Notes: generated from the letters alone by a model not told the origin. A stretch of 39,003 bases of DNA from Clostridia bacterium (GCA_017554405.1 JAFZIK010000035.1:1-39003); one strand, 5' to 3'; shown: positions 8,025 through 16,887, numbered from the stretch's first letter. Made by a program: numbers and translations.

Positions 8025-8963
8025 TTATTCGGTTTCCCCGGCCACCTCGATAAACCTCTGGCAGGCTTTTGAAAGATAGTGGTTTTTCTTTACGTAGAAA
8101 AAGATATTCCTTTCGCTTTCCGGGTCTGAAAGCCTGTAAAAGCAAAGCGGCGGTTCGGTGTTCAGGTGATTTATGAGGGTGTCGCTCACGAACGATACGC
8201 CCATACCTGAGGCGGCGATATTGAACGCCGTAAGCTGTTGATCCACGTAAAGCTTTACTTTCGGAGCGATACCGTGCTTTTTTAATATCGCTTCCGCGCG
8301 TTCTCCTGTATCGTTGCCCGCGTTAAGAAGAATAAACGGTTCCTTTTTGAAGTTTTCCATCGCAACGTCAAAATTGCCGGTGATATGCTTTCCCGCCTTG
8401 ATATCGGCGCTTTTAAGCATAAACGGCAAAAGCGCCTTATTTACCGGAAAACTATCCGGAACTGCAAGCAGCAGGCGCTCCGATGAAAACACGGTGGCTT
8501 TTATCCTGTCATCGTTTATTATCGCGTTGTCTATTACGATATCCAAAGCGCCTATACTTAACTTTTCAAGCAGGATATCGGTGTTGTTTTCAAAAATTTC
8601 TATATTTATATGCGGGTATTTTTTTTGAAAAGCCGCTATCATCCGGGGGATCATAAAGGAGGAAAAGAAGCTGCTGCCGCCGATTTTTACCGTCCCGGTA
8701 AGAACGTGGTATTGATCGCTTATATACTGTGAAAAGGCGCGCTCCTTTTCCTCTATTTCGCGGGCGTATTTAACGTATTCCTGCCCGGCTTCGGTAAGCG
8801 AAACGGGATTTGTTGACCTATCGAAAAGAGGAGCGGATATCGCCTCCTCAATGCGTTTTATCGAAGCGCTGAGCGATGGCTGGGAAATATATAAACTTTT
8901 TGCCGCTTTTGAAAAATTGCCTTCATTTACGACTGCCAAAACGTATTCTTTATTCTCAAACAT
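8025..8963 (-). CDS. LysR-family transcriptional regulator
   Basis: A 312-residue protein. The N-terminal winged helix-turn-helix is FSKAAKSLYISQPSLSASIK (about residues 18-37) followed by APLFDRSTNPVSLTEAGQEY, the standard LysR DNA-binding domain, and residues about 90-300 form the periplasmic-binding-like effector domain. It is transcribed away from aspA with a 110-bp shared AT-rich intergenic region. By the usual LysR arrangement it probably controls aspA and itself. The effector is unknown; aspartate or fumarate would be guesses from context. Confidence 0.9.
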   Translation of the reverse strand: MFENKEYVLAVVNEGNFSKAAKSLYISQPSLSASIKRIEEAISAPLFDRSTNPVSLTEAGQEYVKYAREIEEKERAFSQYISDQYHVLTGTVKIGGSSFFSSFMIPRMIAAFQKKYPHINIEIFENNTDILLEKLSIGALDIVIDNAIINDDRIKATVFSSERLLLAVPDSFPVNKALLPFMLKSADIKAGKHITGNFDVAMENFKKEPFILLNAGNDTGERAEAILKKHGIAPKVKLYVDQQLTAFNIAASGMGVSFVSDTLINHLNTEPPLCFYRLSDPESERNIFFYVKKNHYLSKACQRFIEVAGETE

Positions 8964-9013
8964 AACCGCACCCCATAACTTAAAAATTATGATAATTATA
9001 CTTTAATATGTAT

Positions 9014-9042
9014 TTGATTATATCACATAAACGAAGTATAAT
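9014..9042 (+). promoter_or_regulatory. Promoter of aspA in the divergent LysR-aspA region
   Basis: TTGATT (9014-9019), a 17-bp spacer and TATAAT (9037-9042) lie 31 bp before the aspA start. Just upstream, an AT-rich stretch around 8975-8998 with ATAATTAT dyads is the natural place for LysR binding. Confidence 0.65.
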
Positions 9043-9073
9043 CAACACGCATTATAAAAAAGGGGATAGCGTT

Positions 9074-10444
9074 ATGGAAGGATTCAGAACGGAACACGAT
9101 TCTATAGGTGAGGGAAAGGTGCCGAGTGATGCGTATTACGGCATCCAGGCTTTGCGGGCTTCCCGTAACTTTAGGATATCCGGTCAAAGCGAGTATCCGC
9201 TTATGATCCGCAGTATGGCGGAGATAAAGCTGGCGGCGGCTTCGGTAAACTGCGATGCCGGCAGGATAGAAAAGCAGGTCGCCGATGCGATAATAAGCGC
9301 CTGCGGGGACGTTATCGAAGGTAAACTTGATAAGCATTTTATCGTTGATCCTATCCAGGGCGGCGCGGGAACATCGCTTAATATGAACGCCAACGAGGTC
9401 ATCGCGAACCGTGCTTTGGAGATCTTGGGCAAAGAAAAGGGCGATTATAAAACCGTTCATCCCAACGATCACGTAAACTGCGGGCAATCAACCAACGATG
9501 TTTATCCGAGCGCGGGCAGAATAACCGCTATAAGACTGCTTCAAAAGGGAATTAATCGACTGGATGAATTACAAGCCGCGTGGGATGAAAAAGCAAAAGA
9601 GGCGAGAGACGTTCTGGAGCTCGGGCGCACCGAGCTACAGGACGCGGTCCCCGTTCGGTTCGGGGAGATATTCCACGCCTATGCAACCTCCGCCGAGCGC
9701 GATAAAGCCCGCTTTCAAAACGCGATCGACGCGCTTTCGGTCATCAATATGGGCGGAACGGCTATCGGCACCGGCATTACCGCTTCTCCGGTTTATAGGG
9801 AAAATATAGTTCCCGCTTTATCGAAGGTCACCGGGATTTCGCTTAAAAAAGCCGATGATATGATAGATGCGACCCAGAACGCGGACGTTTTCGTCTACGT
9901 TTCCGGGATAGTAAAATCCTGCGCGGTCACCCTGTCTAAAATCGCGCACGATCTGCGCCTTTTATCCTCGGGGCCCCGCGCCGGGTTTGGCGAGCTTAAA
10001 CTTAAACCTAAGCAAAACGGTTCTTCTATCATGCCCGGAAAGGTTAATCCCGTTATACCCGAGCTTATAAATGAGATCGCCTTTCAGATAATCGGTAACG
10101 ATGCCGTTATTACCCACGCCGCCGAGGCGGGTCAGCTTGAACTTAACGCCTTTGAGCCGATCATTTTCCATTCACTTTTTATTTCCCTCCATTATCTTTG
10201 CAACGGGCTTTCGGCATTTATCACCTGCATAAAAGAACTTGCGGTTGATGAAAAACAGTGCCGCGAAAACCTCGATCAAAGCGTATGGCTCGCAACCGCG
10301 GTAAGCCCGCGCATAGGTTATGAAGAAGCTGCAAAGTATGCAAAGCGCGCCCTGCGCGAGCATAAAAAGGTATCTGATCTTTTGGTGGAGGACAAGCGCT
10401 TTACCGAAGAAGAATTAGATGCTTTACTCCGCGATTCGGTTTGA
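9074..10444 (+). CDS. aspA: Aspartate ammonia-lyase (aspartase)
   Basis: A protein of 456 residues in the fumarase/aspartase superfamily. The superfamily signature GSSIMPGKVNP (about residues 318-328) is followed by VIPELINEIAFQIIGND, which matches aspartases rather than class II fumarases (where TQCEA follows). The N-terminal EHDSIGEGKVPSDAYYGIQA and the catalytic region GGTAIGTGI are also present. It converts L-aspartate to fumarate and ammonia. I chose the ATG at 9074 because GGGGAT lies 7 bases upstream; the longer in-frame start at 9008 overlaps the promoter. It is divergent from a LysR gene that probably regulates it. Confidence 0.88.
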   Translation: MEGFRTEHDSIGEGKVPSDAYYGIQALRASRNFRISGQSEYPLMIRSMAEIKLAAASVNCDAGRIEKQVADAIISACGDVIEGKLDKHFIVDPIQGGAGTSLNMNANEVIANRALEILGKEKGDYKTVHPNDHVNCGQSTNDVYPSAGRITAIRLLQKGINRLDELQAAWDEKAKEARDVLELGRTELQDAVPVRFGEIFHAYATSAERDKARFQNAIDALSVINMGGTAIGTGITASPVYRENIVPALSKVTGISLKKADDMIDATQNADVFVYVSGIVKSCAVTLSKIAHDLRLLSSGPRAGFGELKLKPKQNGSSIMPGKVNPVIPELINEIAFQIIGNDAVITHAAEAGQLELNAFEPIIFHSLFISLHYLCNGLSAFITCIKELAVDEKQCRENLDQSVWLATAVSPRIGYEEAAKYAKRALREHKKVSDLLVEDKRFTEEELDALLRDSV

Positions 10445-10470
10445 TTAAAAACGGCTATAAGCCATTTGTG

Positions 10471-10508
10471 CGATATCCCGGTCGATACGGCGGGGATATC
10501 GTTTTTTT
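10471..10508 (+). terminator. Rho-independent terminator after aspA
   Basis: CGATATCCC (10471-10479) pairs with GGGATATCG (10493-10501), followed by seven T residues at 10502-10508. Confidence 0.85.
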
Positions 10509-10711
10509 ATCCGTAAACGCGCCTTGATCCGGTAAAAACTTTACTTTTAGAATATTTTACCGCAAAAACCGCAAAAAAATGTTAAAATAACGCAAAATTA
10601 TAGTATACAGTTTTTTGTTGATTGTGTATAATAAATAAGTAAAATTGTGAACCGTGTTTTACACTTTGTTGAAATACGGCGCGGTTTACTAAAAAAGAAA
10701 GGAAAATGTGT

Positions 10712-13700
10712 ATGTTTTCAAAAAGCTTTTTTAACGGATTAAAAAAAACAACGGCTGTATTTTTAGCGGTATGTATGCTTGTAAGTCTTCTTACCTGCCT
10801 TACCGTTATAACCGCCGTTGCCGAGCCTGATGAACCCGGCGGGACAGTAACTCCGGTATCGACCGAGACCGCGGTATTCATCGGCAAAACCGGCGTCGAA
10901 AAGCAGGCGGCGATATTTATGCCGGTGGATATCAAACATCCAACGGATGATTCCAACCTGTTTACGGGCGAAGAAATGTTCCAGGTCTCCTTTAAATGCA
11001 AAATGCTCTCGGGCAGCAAGCCCGCGGTGGGCGTTTACGACGTGGACGATTCAAACAACAAGGCATGGGCGCGAGTAGACTGGTGCGATCAGAACAGCGT
11101 TGTTATTGAAGACGGCGTTTGCACCGCAATGATAAAGGTGAATTTCCACCGCCGCGTTGAACCCAACGGCGAGGGTTACCGTTCTTTCTACCTTGTAATA
11201 GGCAACTCCTATTATAACGGCAGCGAGACCGCTTACGGCGATTTTGAAGACGCCTTTATTTTAAGCGACGTTAAACTCGTTTGGTATGACAGCGATGAAG
11301 AAGCGCTGGACGTTGATGATGAGACCGGTGAGGAAGTCAACCGCCTGCCCGAGTTTACTGCCGAAAACATCAACTTTAAAGGCACATATTTCTTTAAAGC
11401 TGACGGCTGCGATAACTGGGATTCTCCGCTTGGTGCCAACACGATGAAATGGCATATTATGGCGGCTCCGGCTTATATCAAGCAGATAACCGTTCCGAGC
11501 GACTATAACGTTTCGGAAAATTATGCCGCGGCAAACTTTACAAAAACCGAAGAGACCGATTTTACCCGCGAGTATTATACCAATGATAATTATCCGGGCA
11601 AATACTTTGCGGCTCTTAAGAACAGTAACGGAGCCGGGTTTGAGATAATAAGCAGCGATATAAACAAAAAAATGATTATTATCGACGCCAACCACGAGGG
11701 CGAAGAGGATGTCCGTGATGTTGACGGTTACAAACCAACAAACAATAAAGCCGCGAATATTTTTCTTCCCATATCTTACGGTCAGTATGCTATGACCGGC
11801 GGCACGGCGGAAGATATCAACTTCCTCGTAAAGATCACCTTTAAGGCGGTTCGCCTTGAGGGTGAAGGATATCCCGTGCTCGGGAGAATAGTAGGTAAAA
11901 AAAGCGGCACAGACGGTAAAGGCTCAACGGCATTCGGCAAAATGGCAAAAAACCTGCATTTAAGCGGATACTATACTGCCTCAGACCACGAGGTTTATAA
12001 CGGAGGAGATTATTCTTACAATGAAGAAACCGGCGAGTTTGTAGGATGGATGCGCGTCCGCGCCGCCGATAACGATTATGCTACACGCTGGGGCTGTAAT
12101 GAGGTTATTACAATAGGTAACGCCGAGCACGTTTGGCAGGAAGGAACTTTTGACACAACCGAATTCAATTCTTCTTTTGCCATCAGCGATATCAAGGTCG
12201 ATGTATACTCCTGCATCGCCCCGACGTATACCGTAGGAGAACTTGTTGCCGAGGACGTTGCGCCGGCGCTTTACGCAGATAACATCGACGATACGTCGGT
12301 TCACGCTTATCAATACAGGGGAAGCACCGCCTCGAATAATGATTGGGACTGCATCCGTGCTTCTCAGTATCTCTGGAGCGCCGAGGGCAACGTCGGTATG
12401 GTTCACGCGGAGGACCTTACTGTGTGCATGAAAGATAATCATAAGACAACACATCATGAGGCAACAGAAAGCACGCGTGAATATTGGTCCTGCTCCTGCG
12501 GAAAAACTTTTGCCGACGCCTATGGCAAAACCGAAGTGTTCGACCTGTCTGCCGCTGACTGCGTTATAAAAATGAATGCTTCCGCGAATCCCGAGAGTGT
12601 ATTTATTCCCATAAAACTTTCCGGATTTACGGGTTATCAGTGGCATAAATTCACCTGCAAATGTAAACTTATCGACAGCGATACCGCACCGGTCGTTACA
12701 ACCCTCTATGCAACATATTATGGGTATAAGAAGGGTGGCAAAAACGGTGAGTCAGGATTTTGCGAGCCGACTAACACCACCGATAACGACGGTGATATGT
12801 CCGTGGTGGAAACCACTTACGATCCCGAAACATACACGCTTACAGCTTATATAAAAGCATGGCTGCCAAGCAATTATAACAAATCTGACAGATATCCCTT
12901 CGTGCGCTATAACCCGCACAGCGATGCTAATATTGCGATCGTTATCGGAAACGGCAGATATATCGGCTCAGGAGGCTACGGAGACAAGGTCGATACCGGT
13001 TTTGCCATAGCCCAACCAGAACTTTATAAGCTTGATTGCACATCCGGCAGCAATTCCGGTCTTGATACCGCCAAGAGTGCGGCAAGTATCAGCGATAATC
13101 TTATTGCTCCGATTACCAACAGGACGGTTGATTTCGAAAGCGAACACGTGGCAATCTGGACGAATAAAGGCAATCCGCTTTCCGCGCCGCGCGATCATTG
13201 GTATAAAATGGCTCAAGACGACGAGGCGAGAGATGCTATAGTTGTAAAAACCCTTCCCGAGAACTACTTTACCGCGGATTACGTAGAGTGCCCCCACGAG
13301 CAGACCCGCGTTGAGCCGGCTGTCGCCTCCACCTGCTGCACCCAGGGCCACGGCGAATACACCTATTGCATCACCTGTAACGAGGTGCTCGAAGGCTCCG
13401 ATGCGCTTCTCCCGCTCGACCCGACCAACCACGAAGGCGAAACTGAAGTTCGCGACGCGGTTGCCGCCACCTGCAAGGATCACGGCTACACCGGCAATAC
13501 CTATTGCCTCGGCTGCGGCGCAAAGATAGCCGACGGCGAGGAAACCGATTTTGCCGACCATACCATAGGCGATTGGCTTACCGACGCAACCTACCACTGG
13601 CATTACTGCTCGGTATGCGAAGGCGCCCTTGACCAGGCAGAGCATACCTACGAGTGGGTAGTAACCAAAGAGGCAACAGCCGAAGAGAACGGCACCGAAT

Positions 13701-13957
13701 CCGAGGTTTGCTCGGTTTGCGGTTACGCTACCGGCAACACCCGCGAATTGATCTTCGTATCCCATATGGCGGGCGATATCAACGGCGATAAGGCTGTAAA
13801 CAACAAAGACCTTACCCGTCTGTTCCAGTATCTCAGCGACTGGGAGGTTGAGGTTGACGAGTCCGCGCTTGACGTTAACGGTGACGGCTCCGTCAACAAC
13901 AAGGACCTCACCCGTCTCTTCCAGTATCTCTCTGATTGGGACGTAGAGATATTCTAA
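10712..13957 (+). CDS. Large secreted protein with C-terminal type I dockerin and Cys-rich repeats
   Basis: About 1081 residues. A signal peptide (hydrophobic core TTAVFLAVCMLVSLLTCL, cleavage probably near AVAEP) begins it. Residues about 45-850 are a long, largely beta-type extracellular region made of at least two related halves, each ending with a similar WD-rich stretch. Residues about 860-1015 contain repeated Cys-x-x-Cys pairs (TYCITCNEV, TYCLGCGAK, HYCSVCEGA, EVCSVCGYA), and an earlier lone copy (WSCSCGKTF) sits near residue 590. The C-terminus has two dockerin repeats, DINGDKAVNNKDLTRLFQYL and DVNGDGSVNNKDLTRLFQYL, with calcium-loop Asp/Asn residues. No catalytic domain is recognisable. 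The ATG at 10712 has GAAAGG 9 bases upstream; the ATG at 10706 is too close. It could be a cellulosome-like or surface-anchored protein. Confidence 0.85.
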   Translation: MFSKSFFNGLKKTTAVFLAVCMLVSLLTCLTVITAVAEPDEPGGTVTPVSTETAVFIGKTGVEKQAAIFMPVDIKHPTDDSNLFTGEEMFQVSFKCKMLSGSKPAVGVYDVDDSNNKAWARVDWCDQNSVVIEDGVCTAMIKVNFHRRVEPNGEGYRSFYLVIGNSYYNGSETAYGDFEDAFILSDVKLVWYDSDEEALDVDDETGEEVNRLPEFTAENINFKGTYFFKADGCDNWDSPLGANTMKWHIMAAPAYIKQITVPSDYNVSENYAAANFTKTEETDFTREYYTNDNYPGKYFAALKNSNGAGFEIISSDINKKMIIIDANHEGEEDVRDVDGYKPTNNKAANIFLPISYGQYAMTGGTAEDINFLVKITFKAVRLEGEGYPVLGRIVGKKSGTDGKGSTAFGKMAKNLHLSGYYTASDHEVYNGGDYSYNEETGEFVGWMRVRAADNDYATRWGCNEVITIGNAEHVWQEGTFDTTEFNSSFAISDIKVDVYSCIAPTYTVGELVAEDVAPALYADNIDDTSVHAYQYRGSTASNNDWDCIRASQYLWSAEGNVGMVHAEDLTVCMKDNHKTTHHEATESTREYWSCSCGKTFADAYGKTEVFDLSAADCVIKMNASANPESVFIPIKLSGFTGYQWHKFTCKCKLIDSDTAPVVTTLYATYYGYKKGGKNGESGFCEPTNTTDNDGDMSVVETTYDPETYTLTAYIKAWLPSNYNKSDRYPFVRYNPHSDANIAIVIGNGRYIGSGGYGDKVDTGFAIAQPELYKLDCTSGSNSGLDTAKSAASISDNLIAPITNRTVDFESEHVAIWTNKGNPLSAPRDHWYKMAQDDEARDAIVVKTLPENYFTADYVECPHEQTRVEPAVASTCCTQGHGEYTYCITCNEVLEGSDALLPLDPTNHEGETEVRDAVAATCKDHGYTGNTYCLGCGAKIADGEETDFADHTIGDWLTDATYHWHYCSVCEGALDQAEHTYEWVVTKEATAEENGTESEVCSVCGYATGNTRELIFVSHMAGDINGDKAVNNKDLTRLFQYLSDWEVEVDESALDVNGDGSVNNKDLTRLFQYLSDWDVEIF

Positions 13958-13960
13958 ATT

Positions 13961-14127
13961 TTCCTGCGGCAAATTTAGAATATCAATGAATTGCCTTCGG
14001 CGTGAAATGACGCTTATGCGTCGTGAATTGCCTTCGGCGTTAAGGAGCGGCTTTGCCGCGACATATAAAATGTGCGGCGGTGAATCATCACCGCCGCTTC
14101 TAACGTCTAACATCTAACGTCTAACGT
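13961..14127. repeat. Intergenic repeats: GAATTGCCTTCGGCGT pair, strong hairpin and heptamer array
   Basis: Two copies of TGAATTGCCTTCGGCGT (starting near 13987 and 14024) flank a small palindromic stretch. GCGGCGGTGA (14074-14083) pairs perfectly with TCACCGCCGC (14088-14097). From 14099 to about 14132 the heptamer TCTAACG (one copy TCTAACA) is repeated about five times. The block lies between the convergent dockerin and proS genes; the hairpin may end transcription from either side, but there is no good T-run. Confidence 0.6.
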
Positions 14128-15564
14128 CTAATATGCTTTGCCCCAGTATAACATCTTATCCGCCTTTTTGCCGCAGCAAACGCAGGTATCGGATATTTTT
14201 TCCTGTTCAAAGGGTATGCATCTTGAAGTAACGCCAGCAACCTCTTTGAGCTTGTCCTCGCATTCGCGGTCGCCGCACCACATAGCCCTTATAAATCCGG
14301 GCTTGGTATCGGCGATTACTTTCATTTCGTCAAGGGTTTTGGCGTCGTAGGTCATATTCTCGCGGCGGGCGAGCGCTCTTTCATACATAACGCCGTGTGC
14401 CGCCTTTAAGAGCGCGGGTATTTCCTTTTCGATATTGTCGAGACTTACCGTGACCTTTTCGCCGTCCACCCTGCGGGCTACTACGCACTGATTGTTTTCG
14501 ATATCGCGGGGACCAAGTTCTATGCGAAGCGGCACGCCCTTCATCTCATATTCCGCAAACTTCCAGCCGGGGGACTGATCGCCCTCGTCAAGCTTTACGC
14601 GGCAAACGGCTTTCAGCCGGTCATTGAGCTCGCGCGCCTTTTGGAGCACGCCCTCTTTATGCGAAGCAATGGGGATTATAACCGCCTGTATCGGCGCGAT
14701 AGCGGGGGGCAACACTAAGCCGCTGTCGTCCCCGTGGGTCATGATGACCGCGCCTATAAGGCGGGTGGTAGTGCCCCAGGAGGTCTGGTGCGGATAAACA
14801 AGCTTGTTTTCCTTATCGGCATACTGGACCTCGAACGCCCGCGAAAAACCGTCGCCGAAATAGTGCGAGGTCCCGCTTTGAAGCGCCTTGCCGTCGTGCA
14901 TGAGCGCCTCTATCGTGTAGGTCGCTTCGGCGCCGGCAAAACGTTCCTTTTCGGTTTTCTGACCCATTACAACGGGCATTGCCAGGGTCTCTTCGGCAAA
15001 CTTCGCATAGATCTTAAGCATCCGCTCGGTCTCCTGCTTTGCCTCTTCGGCGGTGGCGTGCAGGGTATGACCCTCCTGCCATAAAAACTCGCGTGAGCGT
15101 AAGAACGGGCGGGTGGTCTTCTCCCACCGAACAACGCTGCACCACTGGTTATAGAGCTTGGGCAGATCGCGCCAGGAATGAACTATGTTTTTAAAATGAT
15201 CGCAGAAAAGCGTTTCGCTCGTAGGGCGAACGCACAGCCGCTCCTCAAGCTCTTCCTCGCCGCCGTGGGTCACCCAGGCAACCTCGGGCGCAAAGCCCTC
15301 AACGTGGTCCTTTTCCTTCTGCAAAAGACTTTCGGGAATAAAAAGCGGCATATAAACGTTCTCGTGCCCGGTCTCTTTGAACATGCCGTCCATGATATGC
15401 TGTATGTTTTCCCATATCGCGTAACCGTAAGGGCGGATGATCATACAGCCCTTTACCGAGGCATAATCGATAAGCTCCGCTTTGAGGCATACGTCGGTAT
15501 ACCACTTGGCGAAGTCTTCTTCCATAGAGGTTATTTCTTTAACAAGTTTTTTGTTATCAGCCAT
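14128..15564 (-). CDS. proS: Prolyl-tRNA synthetase, archaeal/eukaryotic type
   Basis: A 478-residue class II synthetase that attaches proline to tRNA-Pro. Motif 2 is visible as [20 protein letters not shown] and motif 3 as [17 protein letters not shown], and the C-terminal zinc-binding segment has [11 protein letters not shown] and DTCVCCGKK and ends in LYWGKAY, the terminal Tyr typical of this ProS class. There is no editing insertion domain. The start at 15564 (MADNKKLV) has GGTGAT 5 bases upstream; an extra in-frame ATG at 15582 is less likely. It shares a strand with the upstream TRIC gene 73 bp away. Confidence 0.95.
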   Translation of the reverse strand: MADNKKLVKEITSMEEDFAKWYTDVCLKAELIDYASVKGCMIIRPYGYAIWENIQHIMDGMFKETGHENVYMPLFIPESLLQKEKDHVEGFAPEVAWVTHGGEEELEERLCVRPTSETLFCDHFKNIVHSWRDLPKLYNQWCSVVRWEKTTRPFLRSREFLWQEGHTLHATAEEAKQETERMLKIYAKFAEETLAMPVVMGQKTEKERFAGAEATYTIEALMHDGKALQSGTSHYFGDGFSRAFEVQYADKENKLVYPHQTSWGTTTRLIGAVIMTHGDDSGLVLPPAIAPIQAVIIPIASHKEGVLQKARELNDRLKAVCRVKLDEGDQSPGWKFAEYEMKGVPLRIELGPRDIENNQCVVARRVDGEKVTVSLDNIEKEIPALLKAAHGVMYERALARRENMTYDAKTLDEMKVIADTKPGFIRAMWCGDRECEDKLKEVAGVTSRCIPFEQEKISDTCVCCGKKADKMLYWGKAY

Positions 15565-15637
15565 AATATCACCAAAACACATTATAGTTTAACCGCCGCC
15601 GGTTTGCAACAGTTTTATCGCATTATGCCGGCAAATT

Positions 15638-16291
15638 TTATTCATTGCCGTTCTTGATGCGTATCCTCGGCAGTTTCCAATGATACCTTGCCGCAAGCAG
15701 GCGGATCGTTATAATAACGGGTATGGCGACAAACAGTCCGCATATTTTGCTTATGTTAATTCTTAACAGATAGTATATAACAGAGCCCGTTATTGAGGCA
15801 AGCGCGTAAATGTGTTTTTTAAGAACGTAGGGTATTTTATCTACGAGGATATCCCGCACGATGCCGCCGCCTATCCCGGTTATTACGCCCATTGATACCG
15901 TAAGCAGCGCGTTGCCGCCGTGATCCGTGCCGAAAGCCACCTCCATACCGGCCACCGAAAAGGTGGCGAGACCTATCGCGTCAAACAGTATGTTGGCGGT
16001 TTCTATCCTTTTTTCAAGTTTTTCGATCTTTGAAGCGTTCAGATATGCGATTATAAACACCAGGATCGAGGTTACCGCGGCGATCAACAACAGTAATTTG
16101 TTTGAAAAGATCATTGGCGGGAAGGAACCGAGCATAACGTCTCTTATCATTCCGCCGCAAACCGCCGTAACACAGCCCACGAGCACAACGCCGAACAGAT
16201 CAAGCCCGTATCTTGCCGCGATTATAGACCCCGATATCGCAAAAGCGACCGTGCCGATGATCTCCATAACAGTAATTATCATGCTTTCCAT
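15638..16291 (-). CDS. TRIC / UPF0126-family membrane channel protein
   Basis: A 217-residue membrane protein with about seven hydrophobic segments arranged as two homologous three-helix repeats, each carrying the family's Gly-rich motif: AVCGGMIRDVMLGSFPP (about residues 43-59) and GIGGGIVRDILVDKIPY (about residues 139-155). This is the bacterial TRIC (YicG/YadS, UPF0126) family, whose members form cation or small amino acid conducting channels in the cytoplasmic membrane. GGAGGC 4 bases before the ATG supports the start. It is next to proS but a functional link is not evident. Confidence 0.88.
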   Translation of the reverse strand: MESMIITVMEIIGTVAFAISGSIIAARYGLDLFGVVLVGCVTAVCGGMIRDVMLGSFPPMIFSNKLLLLIAAVTSILVFIIAYLNASKIEKLEKRIETANILFDAIGLATFSVAGMEVAFGTDHGGNALLTVSMGVITGIGGGIVRDILVDKIPYVLKKHIYALASITGSVIYYLLRINISKICGLFVAIPVIITIRLLAARYHWKLPRIRIKNGNE

Positions 16292-16404
16292 AATTGCCTC
16301 CGGGAAGGGTAGTATTTACTCGATAATTGTATACCCCTCGCGGACGATTTTCAACATAAAGTTTAAATATTTTCAAATAAACCGCCCGCGCCGCCCTAAT
16401 TCTC

Positions 16405-16433
16405 TTGACTTTGAATGTCCGCTGTTATATAAT
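16405..16433 (+). promoter_or_regulatory. Promoter of the interrupted tRNA-Leu gene
   Basis: TTGACT (16405-16410), a 17-bp spacer and TATAAT (16428-16433) lie 22 bp before the tRNA-Leu 5' half. As the tRNA is split, transcripts from here now run into the mobile element and toward its intact tRNA-Leu 236 bp downstream of the -10 box. Confidence 0.8.
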
Positions 16434-16454
16434 TACTTTCGTCAGTTTAAATAT

Positions 16455-16497
16455 GCACCTGTGGCGGAACTGGCAGACGCGCTAGATTCAGGTTCTA
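16455..16497 (+). pseudogene. tRNA-Leu(CAG), 5' half, cut in the anticodon arm (attL)
   Basis: GCACCTG (16455-16461) is the acceptor 5' strand, followed by the D-arm (TGGCGGAACTGGCAGACGCG), the anticodon 5' stem CTAGA (16482-16486) and the loop TTCAGGT with anticodon CAG. After TTCTA (ending 16497) the sequence departs from a tRNA. The missing 3' half is at 32785-32839, where TCTAG would complete the anticodon stem and CAGGTGC the acceptor stem. The left half is not restored by the element sequence that follows (ACGCACC...). Confidence 0.9.
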
Positions 16498-16616
16498 ACG
16501 CACCAAAGAGATAATTTCTTTGGCTGCCGAAACCCCGCAATCCCAGTAAAATCAAGGTTTTTTGAGCATTTTTACCTTGATTTTGAAACCTTCAAAAACG
16601 CTTAAAAATCACCGGA

Positions 16617-16636
16617 TTCTAACAGATTTCTAACAA
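16617..16636 (+). repeat. Arm-type repeat pair, left end of element
   Basis: TTCTAACAG (16617-16625) and TTCTAACAA (16628-16636) are 11 bp apart, one helical turn, about 120 bp inside attL. The same pair followed by a similar GCAGAAAA tail occurs inside attR. Probable arm-type binding sites of the Int or Xis protein; binding is inferred. Confidence 0.55.
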
Positions 16637-16668
16637 ACTGCAGAAAAACTGTTTTAATCCACCCATTC

Positions 16669-16755
16669 GCGGGTATGGCGGAATTGGCAGACGCGCAAGA
16701 TTCAGGTTCTTGTGGGGGCAACCCTGTACAGGTTCAAGTCCTGCTACCCGCACCA
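16669..16755 (+). tRNA. tRNA-Leu (anticodon CAG), intact, encoded by the element
   Basis: Acceptor stem GCGGGTA (16669-16675) pairs with TACCCGC (16745-16751), then discriminator A and encoded CCA (16753-16755). The anticodon stem is CAAGA/TCTTG around the loop TTCAGGT (anticodon CAG). A long variable arm (GGG...CCC), as in class II tRNAs, and the T-arm ACAGG-TTCAAGT-CCTGC follow. It has the same anticodon as the tRNA gene broken by the element, but a different acceptor stem, so it is not a restored copy of that gene. It lies inside the element between attL and int and may replace the lost decoding of CUG. Confidence 0.95.
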
Positions 16756-16756
16756 T

Positions 16757-16796
16757 CCCCGGAAGCCCAGTAAAATCAAGGGTTTCCGGGGTTTTT
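16757..16796 (+). terminator. Terminator after the element-borne tRNA-Leu
   Basis: CCCCGGAAGCCC (16757-16768) pairs over 12 bp (one G-U) with GGGTTTCCGGGG (16780-16791), followed by TTTTT. It begins one base after the tRNA CCA end. Confidence 0.9.
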
Positions 16797-16855
16797 AATA
16801 CCTAAGAATCGAGGTGTAAATATCCCGTTTTTAGTACGCAAAAACGCCGTTTTTG

Positions 16856-16887
16856 CTGTTAGAATTCTGTTAGAAAATCTGTTAGAA
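16856..16887 (-). repeat. Three inverted arm-type repeats next to int
   Basis: CTGTTAGAA occurs at 16856-16864, 16867-16875 and 16879-16887, spaced 11 and 12 bp. It is the reverse complement of the TTCTAACAG units found at 16617 and 32613. Helical-turn spacing and position between the core site and int fit arm-type integrase or excisionase sites. Confidence 0.55.

Noticed and set aside
12968-14113. Long minus-strand frame of 381 codons opposite the dockerin gene
   Set aside because: It is the antisense shadow of a strongly coding gene with a signal peptide and dockerin repeats; it starts inside the intergenic hairpin region and resembles no family.
14099-14132. TCTAACG heptamer array as further integrase arm sites
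   Set aside because: The period is 7 bp, not 11, the last bases differ, and it lies outside the element between chromosomal genes.
15565-15637. T-box leader for proS
   Set aside because: The space to the upstream TRIC gene is only about 70 bp and contains no T-box sequence (TGGN) or specifier hairpin.
16498-16530. GCACCA just after attL as the 3' end of a restored tRNA
   Set aside because: No T-arm, variable arm or acceptor strand precedes it, and the sequence after it does not match the flank of the true 3' half.
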